Source of the DNA: Granulicella sp.
GTDB taxonomy: Bacteria > Acidobacteriota > Terriglobia > Terriglobales > Acidobacteriaceae
Length of the DNA: 57,435 nucleotides
NCBI GenBank assembly: GCA_027365345.1
Contig: DAHXNO010000191.1
Location: 1-57,435, forward strand
Direction: 5' to 3'
The translations under genes and the position numbers were made by a program. Under the pieces are notes generated by a model. It did not search any database. It was not told where the DNA came from and saw only the letters and a list, made by a program, of their open reading frames with translations. This document shows positions 9,061-18,154 of the stretch, piece after piece. How positions within the stretch are numbered: position 1 is the stretch's first letter; each line of letters opens with the position of its first letter.

Positions 9061-11343
9061 ATGAACGCGTTCAACATCTTCACGGCGTTGCCGCTGCTGG
9101 GCCTGTCGCTTGCCCTGCCTGCTCTTCTGGCGCAGACCGTCCCAACCATCCCGACCGTGCGGATTCCCGCAGGGTCTTTCCGCATGGGCGCTGACGCCCA
9201 GCTACTCAGCAGCGCCGTGGTGAATGGCTTTGGCGTCAACTCAGACCGTCCTGTCCATGGAGACTTCGATGAACTTCCGGCGCACCTGGTTACGCTCACC
9301 CATAGCTTCGCTATGGCCACGCATCTGGTCACCGTCAAGGAGTTCCAGCAGTTCGATCCCGCCTACAAAGGGGTAGCGGCGTTTCCGGGCTACGCAGCAG
9401 GCGTCAGCTACCGGCAGGCGCAGGCCTTCTGTGCGTGGCTATCGCAAAAGACCGGCAAACCCTGGCGGCTGCCCACCGAGGCGGAGTGGGAGTATGCTGC
9501 CCGGGCCGGCGCGCAGACTCCCTTCTTCACTGGCGACACCCCACCTGCTCCGGGGACGCCCAATCGCTGGGGCGTCGTCATCGGCGAGGGCACGCCGGAG
9601 TGGGTTGCCGACTGGTATGGACCCTACCCCGACACGCCGCAGGTCAATCCCACCGGCCCGCTCTCCGGCGATACACGCATCGTGCGTGGCGGCGGACTGG
9701 ACCTTCGGCGAACCAAGGCATCCAAACCCGGTGAGCTTTATCCGGCCATGGAGCCTTACTTCGCTCGCTCCGCCAATCGCGCCAGCATGGCGCCCAGCTA
9801 CGCTTCACCCCAGGGCAACATCGGCTTTCGCGTCGTCCTTGCTGCCATGCCCATGCCCAATCCCTCCGCGGCCTGGCAATACTTCTTCCGCACAGATGTG
9901 AAGCAGACTCCAGTGGACACTCGCCAGGGTCCCAGCGCTGCCAAGCCCTTCTACCGCGTGCATCCCCTCTTTCCCAACCTCAACGGCCGGTCGATGCCCA
10001 AGGTAGGCTGGGCGATCGGTCTTGCCGGCGGCCTTGGCATCGCCTATCACAACTCAGCGATTCAGCAGTTGCCCAACGGCGACATGGTGGCCGCCTACTA
10101 CAACACACCCAACAAAGAAGACGATCCTGACCAGACCGTGATGGTGATGCGCCGCCGCGCCGGCTCTGAGACATGGGATATGCCAGAACCCTGGCCCTAC
10201 TTCGCCGACGCCGCCTGCGCGGCTCCGGTCTTCTGGAACGATCACGGCCGGCTGTGGCTCTTCTTCGGTTTTCCCCGCCTCATCGGCGCACCGCCCTTCG
10301 CCTTCACAACCTCCACGGATAACGGCGCCAGTTGGTCGCCGATTCACTTCCCGCACCTTACTGGACCCGTTGGCAGCTACATCCCCCAGCCCATCAACTC
10401 TGTGGTTCGCGCCAAGGATGGGACCATCTACATCCCCACGGACGCACCAGGCTCGCATTCGGCTGTGTGGGCTACGCATAACAATGGCGCTACATGGTAT
10501 GACACTGGTCAACGCACCTTCGGCCGTCACACCACACTGGTCATCGCACGCAACGGAGACCTGCTGGGCTTCGGTGGAAAGAACTCCTCGTTTCAAGGGC
10601 ACATGCCTCTGGGCATCAGCTCCAACGGCGGAAGCACATGGACCGAGACCACAACGCCCTTCGATCCCCTGGCCAGCGGCGAGCGGCCCAGCGTCATCCG
10701 GCTTGCCGACGGCCGGCTCTTCTTCGCCGCTGACTTTAACCCAAATCATCAAAAGCACATCCACAAGGATGGCGCTTACGTCGCTCTCTCCAACGACGAT
10801 GGAAAGACCTGGCAAACGAAGCGCCTGCCCTCGGAGATCCTCACTGTGGGCTACACCACCGCGACCCAGGGTGCGGACGGCATCATCCACATCGTCACCT
10901 CCAAGAACACCGTGAACTATGAGGTTGAGCTGAACGAAGCGTGGATCCGCTCTGGCGGCGAAGCCGCCACGCCAGACCCCTCATCGATCTCGCACCTTGT
11001 GTCTCACCGCGAGCGCTGGCCAAACGGAAAGCTCCGCGCCGTCTGGTCCACCGGACGAGCCAACGATGGAGAGGTTCTGCTGGAAGGAACCCAGACCTTC
11101 TACTTCCAGAACGGTCAACCGCAATGGAGGGCTCACTTCCATCTTGGGAAAGAGACCGGCGACGAACGCTTCTACCGCGCCAACGGCAACTTGCAGTGGG
11201 AGAAGACCTATGCCACGGACGGAACCTGGACTTGGCGGATCTTCAACGCCGCAGGCTCGCTCACCGCTACCTCGCACTGGCGTGGCAAGACGTTGCTGAG
11301 TGATTCGTTGGGCGCAACCGCAATCGGGCAGGGAGCAAAATGA
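9061..11343 (+). CDS. Exported FGE/SUMF1-sialidase-MORN fusion protein
   Basis: The 760-residue protein begins at ATG 9061 behind a GGAGG site and carries a signal peptide ending near ALLAQ. Residues about 34-262 form a formylglycine-generating-enzyme-like domain (RIPAGSFRMG, WRLPTEAEWEYAARAG, NIGFRVVLA). Residues about 330-640 form a BNR/sialidase-type propeller with Asp-box-like turns such as SNGGSTW and SNDDGKTW. The last 100 residues contain YwqK/MORN-like repeats (WPNGKLRAVW, YFQNGQPQWRAHF, FYRANGNLQWEK). FGE-like domains often act as carbohydrate-binding or lectin folds rather than oxidases, so this may be a glycan-binding exo-glycosidase. Its stop overlaps the next gene by 4 bp. Confidence 0.8.
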   Translation: MNAFNIFTALPLLGLSLALPALLAQTVPTIPTVRIPAGSFRMGADAQLLSSAVVNGFGVNSDRPVHGDFDELPAHLVTLTHSFAMATHLVTVKEFQQFDPAYKGVAAFPGYAAGVSYRQAQAFCAWLSQKTGKPWRLPTEAEWEYAARAGAQTPFFTGDTPPAPGTPNRWGVVIGEGTPEWVADWYGPYPDTPQVNPTGPLSGDTRIVRGGGLDLRRTKASKPGELYPAMEPYFARSANRASMAPSYASPQGNIGFRVVLAAMPMPNPSAAWQYFFRTDVKQTPVDTRQGPSAAKPFYRVHPLFPNLNGRSMPKVGWAIGLAGGLGIAYHNSAIQQLPNGDMVAAYYNTPNKEDDPDQTVMVMRRRAGSETWDMPEPWPYFADAACAAPVFWNDHGRLWLFFGFPRLIGAPPFAFTTSTDNGASWSPIHFPHLTGPVGSYIPQPINSVVRAKDGTIYIPTDAPGSHSAVWATHNNGATWYDTGQRTFGRHTTLVIARNGDLLGFGGKNSSFQGHMPLGISSNGGSTWTETTTPFDPLASGERPSVIRLADGRLFFAADFNPNHQKHIHKDGAYVALSNDDGKTWQTKRLPSEILTVGYTTATQGADGIIHIVTSKNTVNYEVELNEAWIRSGGEAATPDPSSISHLVSHRERWPNGKLRAVWSTGRANDGEVLLEGTQTFYFQNGQPQWRAHFHLGKETGDERFYRANGNLQWEKTYATDGTWTWRIFNAAGSLTATSHWRGKTLLSDSLGATAIGQGAK

Positions 11344-12287
11344 AATTCACCCTCCGCACTCTCCTCATCACGCTCCTCGTCTTCACCGCGGGCCTTGCTT
11401 CCCCCAGAGCCGGCGCGCAGGCGCCTGCAAAGCCGCTGCGTCAGGGCGCCTGGCTCTTCGTCTACTTCCAGGAGCCGGGGAACCAGGGAATCTACTTTGC
11501 GCTCAGCCGCGACGGCCTCCATTACACCCCGCTCAACCATGGCCAGCCGTGGCTCACGCCCTCGCAACCAGGCGAGATCATGCGTGACCCGTTCCTCACC
11601 CGCGGGGCCAAAGGGGGCTTTCAGTTGGTGTGGACCTGGAACTGGCGAGGAAACTCCTTTGGCCATGCCTCCTCTTCAGATCTGCTTCACTGGTCCACGC
11701 AGCAGCAGATCCCCATCATGGCCGCCATTCCCGCCACCCACAACGTCTGGGCGCCGGTCACCTACTGGGACGCCCATCGCCGCCAGTGGATGGTCATCTG
11801 GTCCAGCGCGTTGGATAACTCCACCCAGGGAGACCGCATCTGGTCCGCCTTCACCCCGGACTTCAAAACCTTCTCCAAGCCGGCCATCTTCTTCGATCCC
11901 GGCTACGTCACCATTGATGCCTCAATCTTTCACGCCAAGACGGGTCCCTACCGTCTCATCTTCAAACAGCAGACCTACGATCCGCTCACCTTTCAGGAGC
12001 GCGTCGCCACGGGCCCCACACTGGAGGGCCCCTGGAGCCACATCTCCGGACCCATCAATGAGAGCTGGTCCGAGGGGCCAGAGGCCATTCAGATCGGGGA
12101 TCGTTTCATCGTCTTTTATGATCACTACCGCCCGCCCCGCGCCCGTTACGAGGCGGTAGCCACCACGGACTGGAAGCACTGGCAGGAGATCACCGCATCC
12201 ACCAGCCTGCCCGCGCACTGCAAGCACGGCAGCTTTCTGAAGATTACAGACGCTGAAGCAGCCAGTCTGCTGGCTCGTCACAACTGA
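11340..12287 (+). CDS. Secreted GH43-like five-bladed propeller glycosidase
   Basis: This 315-residue protein has a signal peptide (MKFTLRTLLITLLVFTAGLA, cleavage near AGAQA). The mature part reads as a GH43/GH117-like five-bladed beta-propeller: YFALSRDGLHYTPL, MRDPFLTRGAKGGFQLVWTW with a candidate catalytic Asp, NVWAPVTYWD, TIDASIF, and WSEGPEAIQIGDRFIVFYD with a candidate acid Glu. Such enzymes remove arabinose, xylose or similar units. It is the last gene of the plus-strand operon and overlaps its upstream neighbour by 4 bp. Confidence 0.78.
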   Translation: MKFTLRTLLITLLVFTAGLASPRAGAQAPAKPLRQGAWLFVYFQEPGNQGIYFALSRDGLHYTPLNHGQPWLTPSQPGEIMRDPFLTRGAKGGFQLVWTWNWRGNSFGHASSSDLLHWSTQQQIPIMAAIPATHNVWAPVTYWDAHRRQWMVIWSSALDNSTQGDRIWSAFTPDFKTFSKPAIFFDPGYVTIDASIFHAKTGPYRLIFKQQTYDPLTFQERVATGPTLEGPWSHISGPINESWSEGPEAIQIGDRFIVFYDHYRPPRARYEAVATTDWKHWQEITASTSLPAHCKHGSFLKITDAEAASLLARHN

Positions 12288-12365
12288 CTGCCGCATCCTG
12301 GCAGCACCAATCACGGGAGAGTTGCGCGGCACAGCCGTTGAACCTGAGCGCAGGCTGCCTCGCGG

Positions 12366-15029
12366 CTACTCAAACAGCCAATCCAGATTCGGCGTTCCAC
12401 TCTCACCGCCCCGGTCAAAGTTCACCTGTGCGGCCACCTGGTAATCTGAGGGAATAAATCCCAGCACCACATACTGTCCTTTGCCCAGGTCGAGCTCATT
12501 CTCACCCGTCGGCAGCGGCTTGGCCCACACCGCCATGGACTTGATCCTGGGCGACTGCACGGCGTGCAGCAGCACCAGGTTCCACTGCTCCGTATCCGGA
12601 TCGAGCACGGAGTTTTTGCGCGAAGCTCCGCGGGTGAATCCCACCAGAATCTGCGCACTCTGCGCCAGGTTGAAGCGCAGCGTCCCTCCCTGTGCCGGAG
12701 CGATGCGAATCCCCTTCATCCCGCTCAGCTCTGGAGCAAGCTGTGAGATCGTCTCTGCTGAACCGGCAAAGAGCCCTGCGCCTTTGGCGACGGTAAACTC
12801 TTCGCCGGCGCCCGGCAGCAAATGGAAGGCCACCTGCGGCAGCGTCTTGGCAGCGCTGGCCTCCGTGATGGGAGCGCCGGAACTCAGCGCCGCCACGCGG
12901 CTCTGGAAGGTAGCCAGCTCCTTCTGATACATCGGCAAGCACTGCTGCCAACTCGGGAAGTGCTTCATCCCGCCGGGGAAGGGAATCTGGCGTTGCGTCG
13001 TCTCCATGCTCGTCGCCGTCCGGTAGGCGGGGCCGGCCAGGCTGGTCAGTTCGCTGTAAAGCTGCACGCTCTCCGCCAGCAGCGGCTCGGCGCGGCGCAG
13101 GTGCTCCATGTTTCGGTCATATCCGTACAGCAGCACCTCTTGCGCGGCCCGGATGCGATCGTTGTAGAACTGCATCAGCAGGGAGATGCAGTGCATATCG
13201 TTCACAATCCGCTCATACTCCGCCCGGTTCTCCGTCACAAACGGCGCAGCGGCCTGCGCCGCCGCATAGGCCTGCTGTGAGGCTTTCACCGTCTCATCGC
13301 TCACCCCGATCGGCGTCTCACCGTGGTGCGGCTGCTGCTTCACCTCTTCCGCAACATACTCATCCAGCCGCTCGCCCGGCGGTCCGTCCCCCGTCCAAAG
13401 CGTCTGTGCCGGGTTGTAACGCGCCGGGTCGATCAGTTGGGGCATCGTCATCCCCAGCACAAGCGCCTCCCGATTCCCCTCGGTGATGCCGATACGAGGC
13501 AACAGGCTCGGCTGGCACGGCCCCGCAAGCGTATACGCCTCCAAAAGCTTTTCCCCGGCCTCAGCCGTGCCAAAGCGCTGGGCAAACTGTGCCGCCCAGT
13601 AAGCGTGCTCTTTCTGCGGATCGCGAAACGGATTCCACGCATACCGCCCCCACGCCGCAAACCAGATCCAGTCGCGATCCGTCTGCATCAGCGGCGGTTG
13701 GGTCGCATCGCCGGAGTACGGCCAGTCCCAATAGCGCAGCGGATACAGATGCAGGCCGCCAATGCCGATCCGGGGAAAATTCATCAGCGTCTGGCGGATA
13801 AAATCCGGATCACCCCAGCGGAACGGCTCCAGGTCAGACAACAGATGAACATTCGCGATGGTCACATTGGACTCTTCGGCCAGCATCCTGAACCTGTCCC
13901 GCACCGGCCCGCGCACGTTTGTCCAGGTAAGCGACTCGCCGTTCCATTTGAACATCGTGTCGATGTTCGGGTAGAGCGGCAGCGCCGCCTTCATCACCGC
14001 GGCAATATCGGTGGCATGGGCCCGCACTACAATCGGCGGCTCGGTTCGCTCTTCGCTCTCCTTCAGCCCATCCAGCACGCCGGGGATGATCGCCTCCGTC
14101 ATCCACTGCGCGCCGTCATGAGGATTCAGCGCCTCGCCCAGCGTCATCATCAGTCCGGCATGAGGATACTCGCGCACAAACTCTGAGATCACGTAACGCG
14201 TGTACGCCGCGGCCAGCGGCGTGGGCGTAGAGAGGTGATAGGGCAAGCCATGCGCACGCGCAAAGGCATGCGACAGGTGAATGTTATAGAACCCTTGCAG
14301 CACCCAGATCCCGCGCCGGTTAGCCTCCCTGGTCAGCCACTGGAACATGGCGATGTTCTGCTCCAACTGCGCGGTGGGCAGTTCCTGCGCCTCAGGGTAC
14401 CTGGGCAGCTTCAATAAGCTGGTGAACGGATGCCCGTTCCAAAGGTAGAGCGTGTTGTACCGCTCCTGGGCCAGCATATCCAGGTATTTGGTCCACTCCG
14501 CCTTGTCATAAAAGAAAGGGAAGTCCTTGGGCGTATACGGATAGTCGTACTCCGCTCCCTCGTAGGTAATCTCCGGCTTTTGCATGCCGATGCACACGCC
14601 GCGCAGCTTCAGCGCCGGGTGTTCCATCTCATCGATGCCAACCGGCAGTCCATGCGCCGCGCGCACCCGGTCGGCAAGCTCCAACTCGCCGTACATCACG
14701 CCGGAAGGGTCGCTTCCGGATACCACCCAGGTATTGCCCACCTGCCGTATCAGGAACGCCTCCTCAGCCTGCGGCCACCACGCCGGCAGATGGAATCGGC
14801 TCAGCTCGCCGGCCGAGCCCACCGCTGCCATCACCCGCGCTCCCCTGGGAGCATCCTTCACCTCAGCCAACGCAGCTCGCAGCTCCTGCGCGCCGTATAA
14901 CTCGCGCGGCGTAGCCTGTTTGGCCGTGATCACCTTGACCGGCGCCGCCAGTGCTCTGCCGCCCGCAAGCGGAGCCAGTATCATACCCGCCAGCAGCAGC
15001 CGGTGGGCCTTGCATAGGGAAAGATTCAT
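12366..15029 (-). CDS. Exported alpha-glucuronidase-like glycoside hydrolase (GH20b/GH67-type)
   Basis: This 887-residue protein has an N-terminal signal peptide (LLLAGMILAPLAGGRALA). Next comes a zincin-like N-domain of the GH20b/GH67-N type, with YGAQELRAALAEV at about residue 44 and VVSGSDPSGVMYGELELAD at about 102. A TIM-barrel region follows (LRGVCIGMQKPEI, YNTLYLWNGHPFTSL, LMMTLGEALNPHDG). The C-terminus looks like a beta-sandwich. Related proteins are annotated as alpha-glucuronidase-family enzymes acting on acidic polysaccharides; activity here is inference. It lies 9 bp behind the DUF5060/DUF5605 gene, so the two form a minus-strand operon convergent with the sugar operon. Confidence 0.65.
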   Translation of the reverse strand: MNLSLCKAHRLLLAGMILAPLAGGRALAAPVKVITAKQATPRELYGAQELRAALAEVKDAPRGARVMAAVGSAGELSRFHLPAWWPQAEEAFLIRQVGNTWVVSGSDPSGVMYGELELADRVRAAHGLPVGIDEMEHPALKLRGVCIGMQKPEITYEGAEYDYPYTPKDFPFFYDKAEWTKYLDMLAQERYNTLYLWNGHPFTSLLKLPRYPEAQELPTAQLEQNIAMFQWLTREANRRGIWVLQGFYNIHLSHAFARAHGLPYHLSTPTPLAAAYTRYVISEFVREYPHAGLMMTLGEALNPHDGAQWMTEAIIPGVLDGLKESEERTEPPIVVRAHATDIAAVMKAALPLYPNIDTMFKWNGESLTWTNVRGPVRDRFRMLAEESNVTIANVHLLSDLEPFRWGDPDFIRQTLMNFPRIGIGGLHLYPLRYWDWPYSGDATQPPLMQTDRDWIWFAAWGRYAWNPFRDPQKEHAYWAAQFAQRFGTAEAGEKLLEAYTLAGPCQPSLLPRIGITEGNREALVLGMTMPQLIDPARYNPAQTLWTGDGPPGERLDEYVAEEVKQQPHHGETPIGVSDETVKASQQAYAAAQAAAPFVTENRAEYERIVNDMHCISLLMQFYNDRIRAAQEVLLYGYDRNMEHLRRAEPLLAESVQLYSELTSLAGPAYRTATSMETTQRQIPFPGGMKHFPSWQQCLPMYQKELATFQSRVAALSSGAPITEASAAKTLPQVAFHLLPGAGEEFTVAKGAGLFAGSAETISQLAPELSGMKGIRIAPAQGGTLRFNLAQSAQILVGFTRGASRKNSVLDPDTEQWNLVLLHAVQSPRIKSMAVWAKPLPTGENELDLGKGQYVVLGFIPSDYQVAAQVNFDRGGESGTPNLDWLFE

Positions 15030-15038
15030 CCTTGGGTC

Positions 15039-16565
15039 CTATACCTTTTCAAATAAAACGGCCAGGTACGGCTTTCCCGGTAGCTTCATCTTGCTCTTGC
15101 CGCGGAAGACGCCGGGAATCGTCTGTTTCGTCATAGCCCACGGATCGATCAGCGTAGCCTTGAAGCTCACATTCGTCGGCAAGGGGAACTCATACTCGCC
15201 CACGCAGTGATAATCAAAGCTGTACAGCACTAGCTCCCCGGCGTTGCCGGCGTTGGGATAATAGGGAGCGGGAGCCGCCATCAGCCCCGTGGTCCCCGTG
15301 CTCTCCAGCAGCTTGCGCAGAAACGCGATCCTTGCCGGGCTCGTGCCATGCAACTCACCCGCATCGGACCACACCGGGCTTCCATCAGTGGTGATGTAGG
15401 TTTCACCATGCGTCGCGTACGCTCCGTTGATCACCGCTCGCCAGAACCGATGCGTCATCTCCTCCGGGGACAGATTTCCCCACCGCCGCGCGATGTTTCC
15501 CTCGTACTGAATCTCGTCGTAGATGATCGGCTTGTTCCACGCCGCCATACGTTCCGCCGTACGTTCAAAGTCATACTGCTGCAAGCTGGCATGGGTGCAC
15601 CACGGCTTTGAGTTGTCATACTCCACCCGGCTCTGATGAATGGAGCGCAGATGGGCGTAGGGATCGTTGGCTTGCACAATGCGGAAGAACCGATCCCAAT
15701 CCGTGGTGGACTTCGACTTGATCAGGTCGTACTCGTTCGCAATCGACCACCAGACATTCCGGTATGCGGAAAGCCGGGCGACGGCATAGCGCAGGTAACG
15801 GTCGTCTGCCTCCGGCCCCATGGATTTGAACCCCCACTTGTCATAGGGATGAAACAGGATCACATCGGCCTGGATGCCTGCGGCCATCAACTCCTGGATC
15901 CGTCGCTCCACCTCCTGAAAATAGGCAGGATTGGGCCGGGTCAGATCAAACTCGCCAGAGCCGTCGCCGCCTGCGGCGCTGTTGCGTTCAAAGGGCATGC
16001 CAATCGGCTGCAAGTCTCCCAAAGGCTTGGGTAGCAGGCACGCTCGGACCTTGTTAAATCCCGCCGCCTTCAGGTTTTTCACCGTCAGCGCATACCAGGG
16101 ATTGGGCACAAAGCAGTAGGCATAGCAGGTGGTCCCAAAGGGGAAGTAGGGTGTTCCATCGGCATATTGGAAGTGGAACTGGTGCGCCGTCGTCACCGGG
16201 CCCCGATTGCCCGCCTCGGGCGCGGTACAGGAGAAGCTCCCCCTATGCCCGGCCAGCGGCGCCACGTTGCTGGTGGTCTCAAAGCTCCAATCACCCACCG
16301 TATCGGGCGCAAAGCGTACACGGTACGTTCCATCGCCGTCATAGAAGCCATTCACATCCACACGGCGGTGCTGGTGGGTGAAGGTTGCTCCAAACGCGAT
16401 GTCCAAAAATGGATTGCCATCGGACGGCCCTGGAAATGAAGCTTCAAACACGTTCCATTGCTCCACCGGGCCGCTGGGGCGCGCCGCCTCTGCGGCTGGG
16501 GTTCCCAGGGTAACTCCAGCCGCCAATGCTCCCGTACCCAACTTAATCAGATCTCTTCGATTCAT
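15039..16565 (-). CDS. Tat-exported DUF5060-DUF4038-DUF5605 glycosidase
   Basis: I chose ATG 16565, giving 508 residues, because the protein then opens with a twin-arginine signal (MNRRDLIKLGTGALAAG). The domain order is a beta-sandwich (DUF5060; VEQWNVFEASFPGP and VRFAPDTVGDWSFETTSN), a TIM barrel of the apiosidase-like DUF4038 type (YFPFGTTCYAYC, with a candidate catalytic Glu in SIANEYDL and another in IIYDEIQYEG) and a C-terminal DUF5605 sandwich (FRGKSKMKLPGKPYLAVLFE). Relatives (GH140 and neighbours) attack plant cell-wall glycans. It is the first gene of the two-gene minus-strand operon. Confidence 0.8.
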   Translation of the reverse strand: MNRRDLIKLGTGALAAGVTLGTPAAEAARPSGPVEQWNVFEASFPGPSDGNPFLDIAFGATFTHQHRRVDVNGFYDGDGTYRVRFAPDTVGDWSFETTSNVAPLAGHRGSFSCTAPEAGNRGPVTTAHQFHFQYADGTPYFPFGTTCYAYCFVPNPWYALTVKNLKAAGFNKVRACLLPKPLGDLQPIGMPFERNSAAGGDGSGEFDLTRPNPAYFQEVERRIQELMAAGIQADVILFHPYDKWGFKSMGPEADDRYLRYAVARLSAYRNVWWSIANEYDLIKSKSTTDWDRFFRIVQANDPYAHLRSIHQSRVEYDNSKPWCTHASLQQYDFERTAERMAAWNKPIIYDEIQYEGNIARRWGNLSPEEMTHRFWRAVINGAYATHGETYITTDGSPVWSDAGELHGTSPARIAFLRKLLESTGTTGLMAAPAPYYPNAGNAGELVLYSFDYHCVGEYEFPLPTNVSFKATLIDPWAMTKQTIPGVFRGKSKMKLPGKPYLAVLFEKV

Positions 16566-16859
16566 GCTCTTCGCCAGTTGAATTGTCCCAGCCAGCGATC
16601 TCGAGCTCTCGCCGTGCAAAGATAAGCTCCTTCTACCTATGCACAAGCCGCCAAGTCAACCAGATTTCGTTTCGCTGCAAGTTCTTGCAGATGTGCTTTA
16701 CCATCGCAGAGCATGCGGAGAGCCGTCGATCGCCGGATAGGCGGATCTTCAGCCAAGCCCAGGAGGCTGCGCGCAACAGGCGCCGGCCCGGCAGGCACTG
16801 GCGCGCAGAAGCGTCGACGCCGGACCCAACAGCCGGTCCCAACATAGGACAATAGTGAA

Positions 16860-18107
16860 ATGGTCATCACGCTGCAGCATGCGGATCGGGAGTGGATTGA
16901 AGCGTGCGCCCGGGCCGTTGGCTTTGATCTGGTTGGAGTGGCCAGCGTGCCGCAGCCGGCAAGCTCCTGTGCCGAGCAGGAAGATCGCCGTTACGCCTCC
17001 TGGGTGGATGCCGGCTACGCCGGAGAAATGGGTTACCTCAAGCGCGTCAACGAATCCGGGGAGTACCTGCGCGGAGATTTGCAGCGCTCCATGCCTTGGG
17101 CGCGCTCGGTCATCGTCTGCGCGGCCAACTACAACGTGGATGCGCCTCGCTCGATGGATGCGCCAGATCAGGAGGCGCAAGACCAAGATGCGCCTGGCCG
17201 GCAGCCAGGTTTTCGCTCCGGATGGATCGCCCGTTATGCCTGGAGTGGCCGTTCCAGCGCCCGCGGCGACGATGTAGCCCGCGGCGAACCCGCAGCCGGC
17301 GGCGATCATCCGGCCAGCGACTATCACAACGTTCTTCTCGCGCGCCTGCATGCGCTGGAGGCTGAGCTGAAGCTTCGCTTCGCCGGGCAAGCCTCCGCCA
17401 CTGAGCTTCAGACCCGCTGCTACGTGGATACCGGCCCGCTGCCGGAGAGAAGCTATGCTGTCCGCGCCGGCATTGGCTGGATCGGAAAGAACACCTGCAT
17501 CATCCAGCAGCAGCAGGGCTCCTGGCTTTTGCTGGGCGTCATCGTCACCTCGCTGGAGTTCTCCTCCTGGAGCGTTGCCGCACCGGATCGCTGTGGAAGC
17601 TGTACCCGTTGCATCGACGCCTGCCCCACCGACGCCATTCTCACCCCGGAGCCTTCGCCCGATGCCTCTCGCTCCATCGACTCCTCGCGCTGTATCGCCT
17701 ATCTCACCATTGAGAAGAAGGGAAGTATCGCCGAGGAGTTGCGGCCATTACTGGGCCGCCAGGTCTTTGGCTGCGATATCTGCCAGGAGGTCTGCCCCTG
17801 GAACCGCAAAGCGCCCATCTCCTCCTCGGGTCTGCTGCCCCCGCGCCGGGAGTTGATCAACCCTGCCTTGGAGTGGCTGGCCGCCATGGATAGCCAGGCC
17901 TTCAACCGGACCTTTCGTGGCTCGCCCCTGGAGCGCACCCGCCGCAGCCGACTACTCCGCAACGTGGCCCTGGCGATGGGCAACAGCGGACAACTGGAGT
18001 TTCTCTCGCAGCTCGACCGCTGGGCCGCGGGCGAGGATCCGGTGCTGGCAGAGGCTGCCGCCTGGGCAGCCTCACGTCTGCGCGGTACAGTGCGCGCCAG
18101 CGAATAA
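16860..18107 (+). CDS. queG: Epoxyqueuosine reductase
   Basis: This 415-residue cobalamin- and iron-sulfur-dependent enzyme reduces epoxyqueuosine to queuosine in tRNA. It has the catalytic Asp in YVDTGPLPER, RAGIGWIGKNTCII, two ferredoxin-type 4Fe-4S motifs (CGSCTRCIDACP near residue 245 and CDICQEVCP near residue 305) and a HEAT-like C-terminus. It carries extra low-complexity segments between the AANYN and ARYAW motifs and between ARYAW and DYHNVL (about residues 95-160), longer than usual for the family. ATG at 16860 follows an AGGA sequence. Confidence 0.93.
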   Translation: MVITLQHADREWIEACARAVGFDLVGVASVPQPASSCAEQEDRRYASWVDAGYAGEMGYLKRVNESGEYLRGDLQRSMPWARSVIVCAANYNVDAPRSMDAPDQEAQDQDAPGRQPGFRSGWIARYAWSGRSSARGDDVARGEPAAGGDHPASDYHNVLLARLHALEAELKLRFAGQASATELQTRCYVDTGPLPERSYAVRAGIGWIGKNTCIIQQQQGSWLLLGVIVTSLEFSSWSVAAPDRCGSCTRCIDACPTDAILTPEPSPDASRSIDSSRCIAYLTIEKKGSIAEELRPLLGRQVFGCDICQEVCPWNRKAPISSSGLLPPRRELINPALEWLAAMDSQAFNRTFRGSPLERTRRSRLLRNVALAMGNSGQLEFLSQLDRWAAGEDPVLAEAAAWAASRLRGTVRASE

Positions 18108-18154
18108 AGGGCGGCGATTCGCAGCCGGGCCGGAGGCGCCGGTAGACTGGTCCT

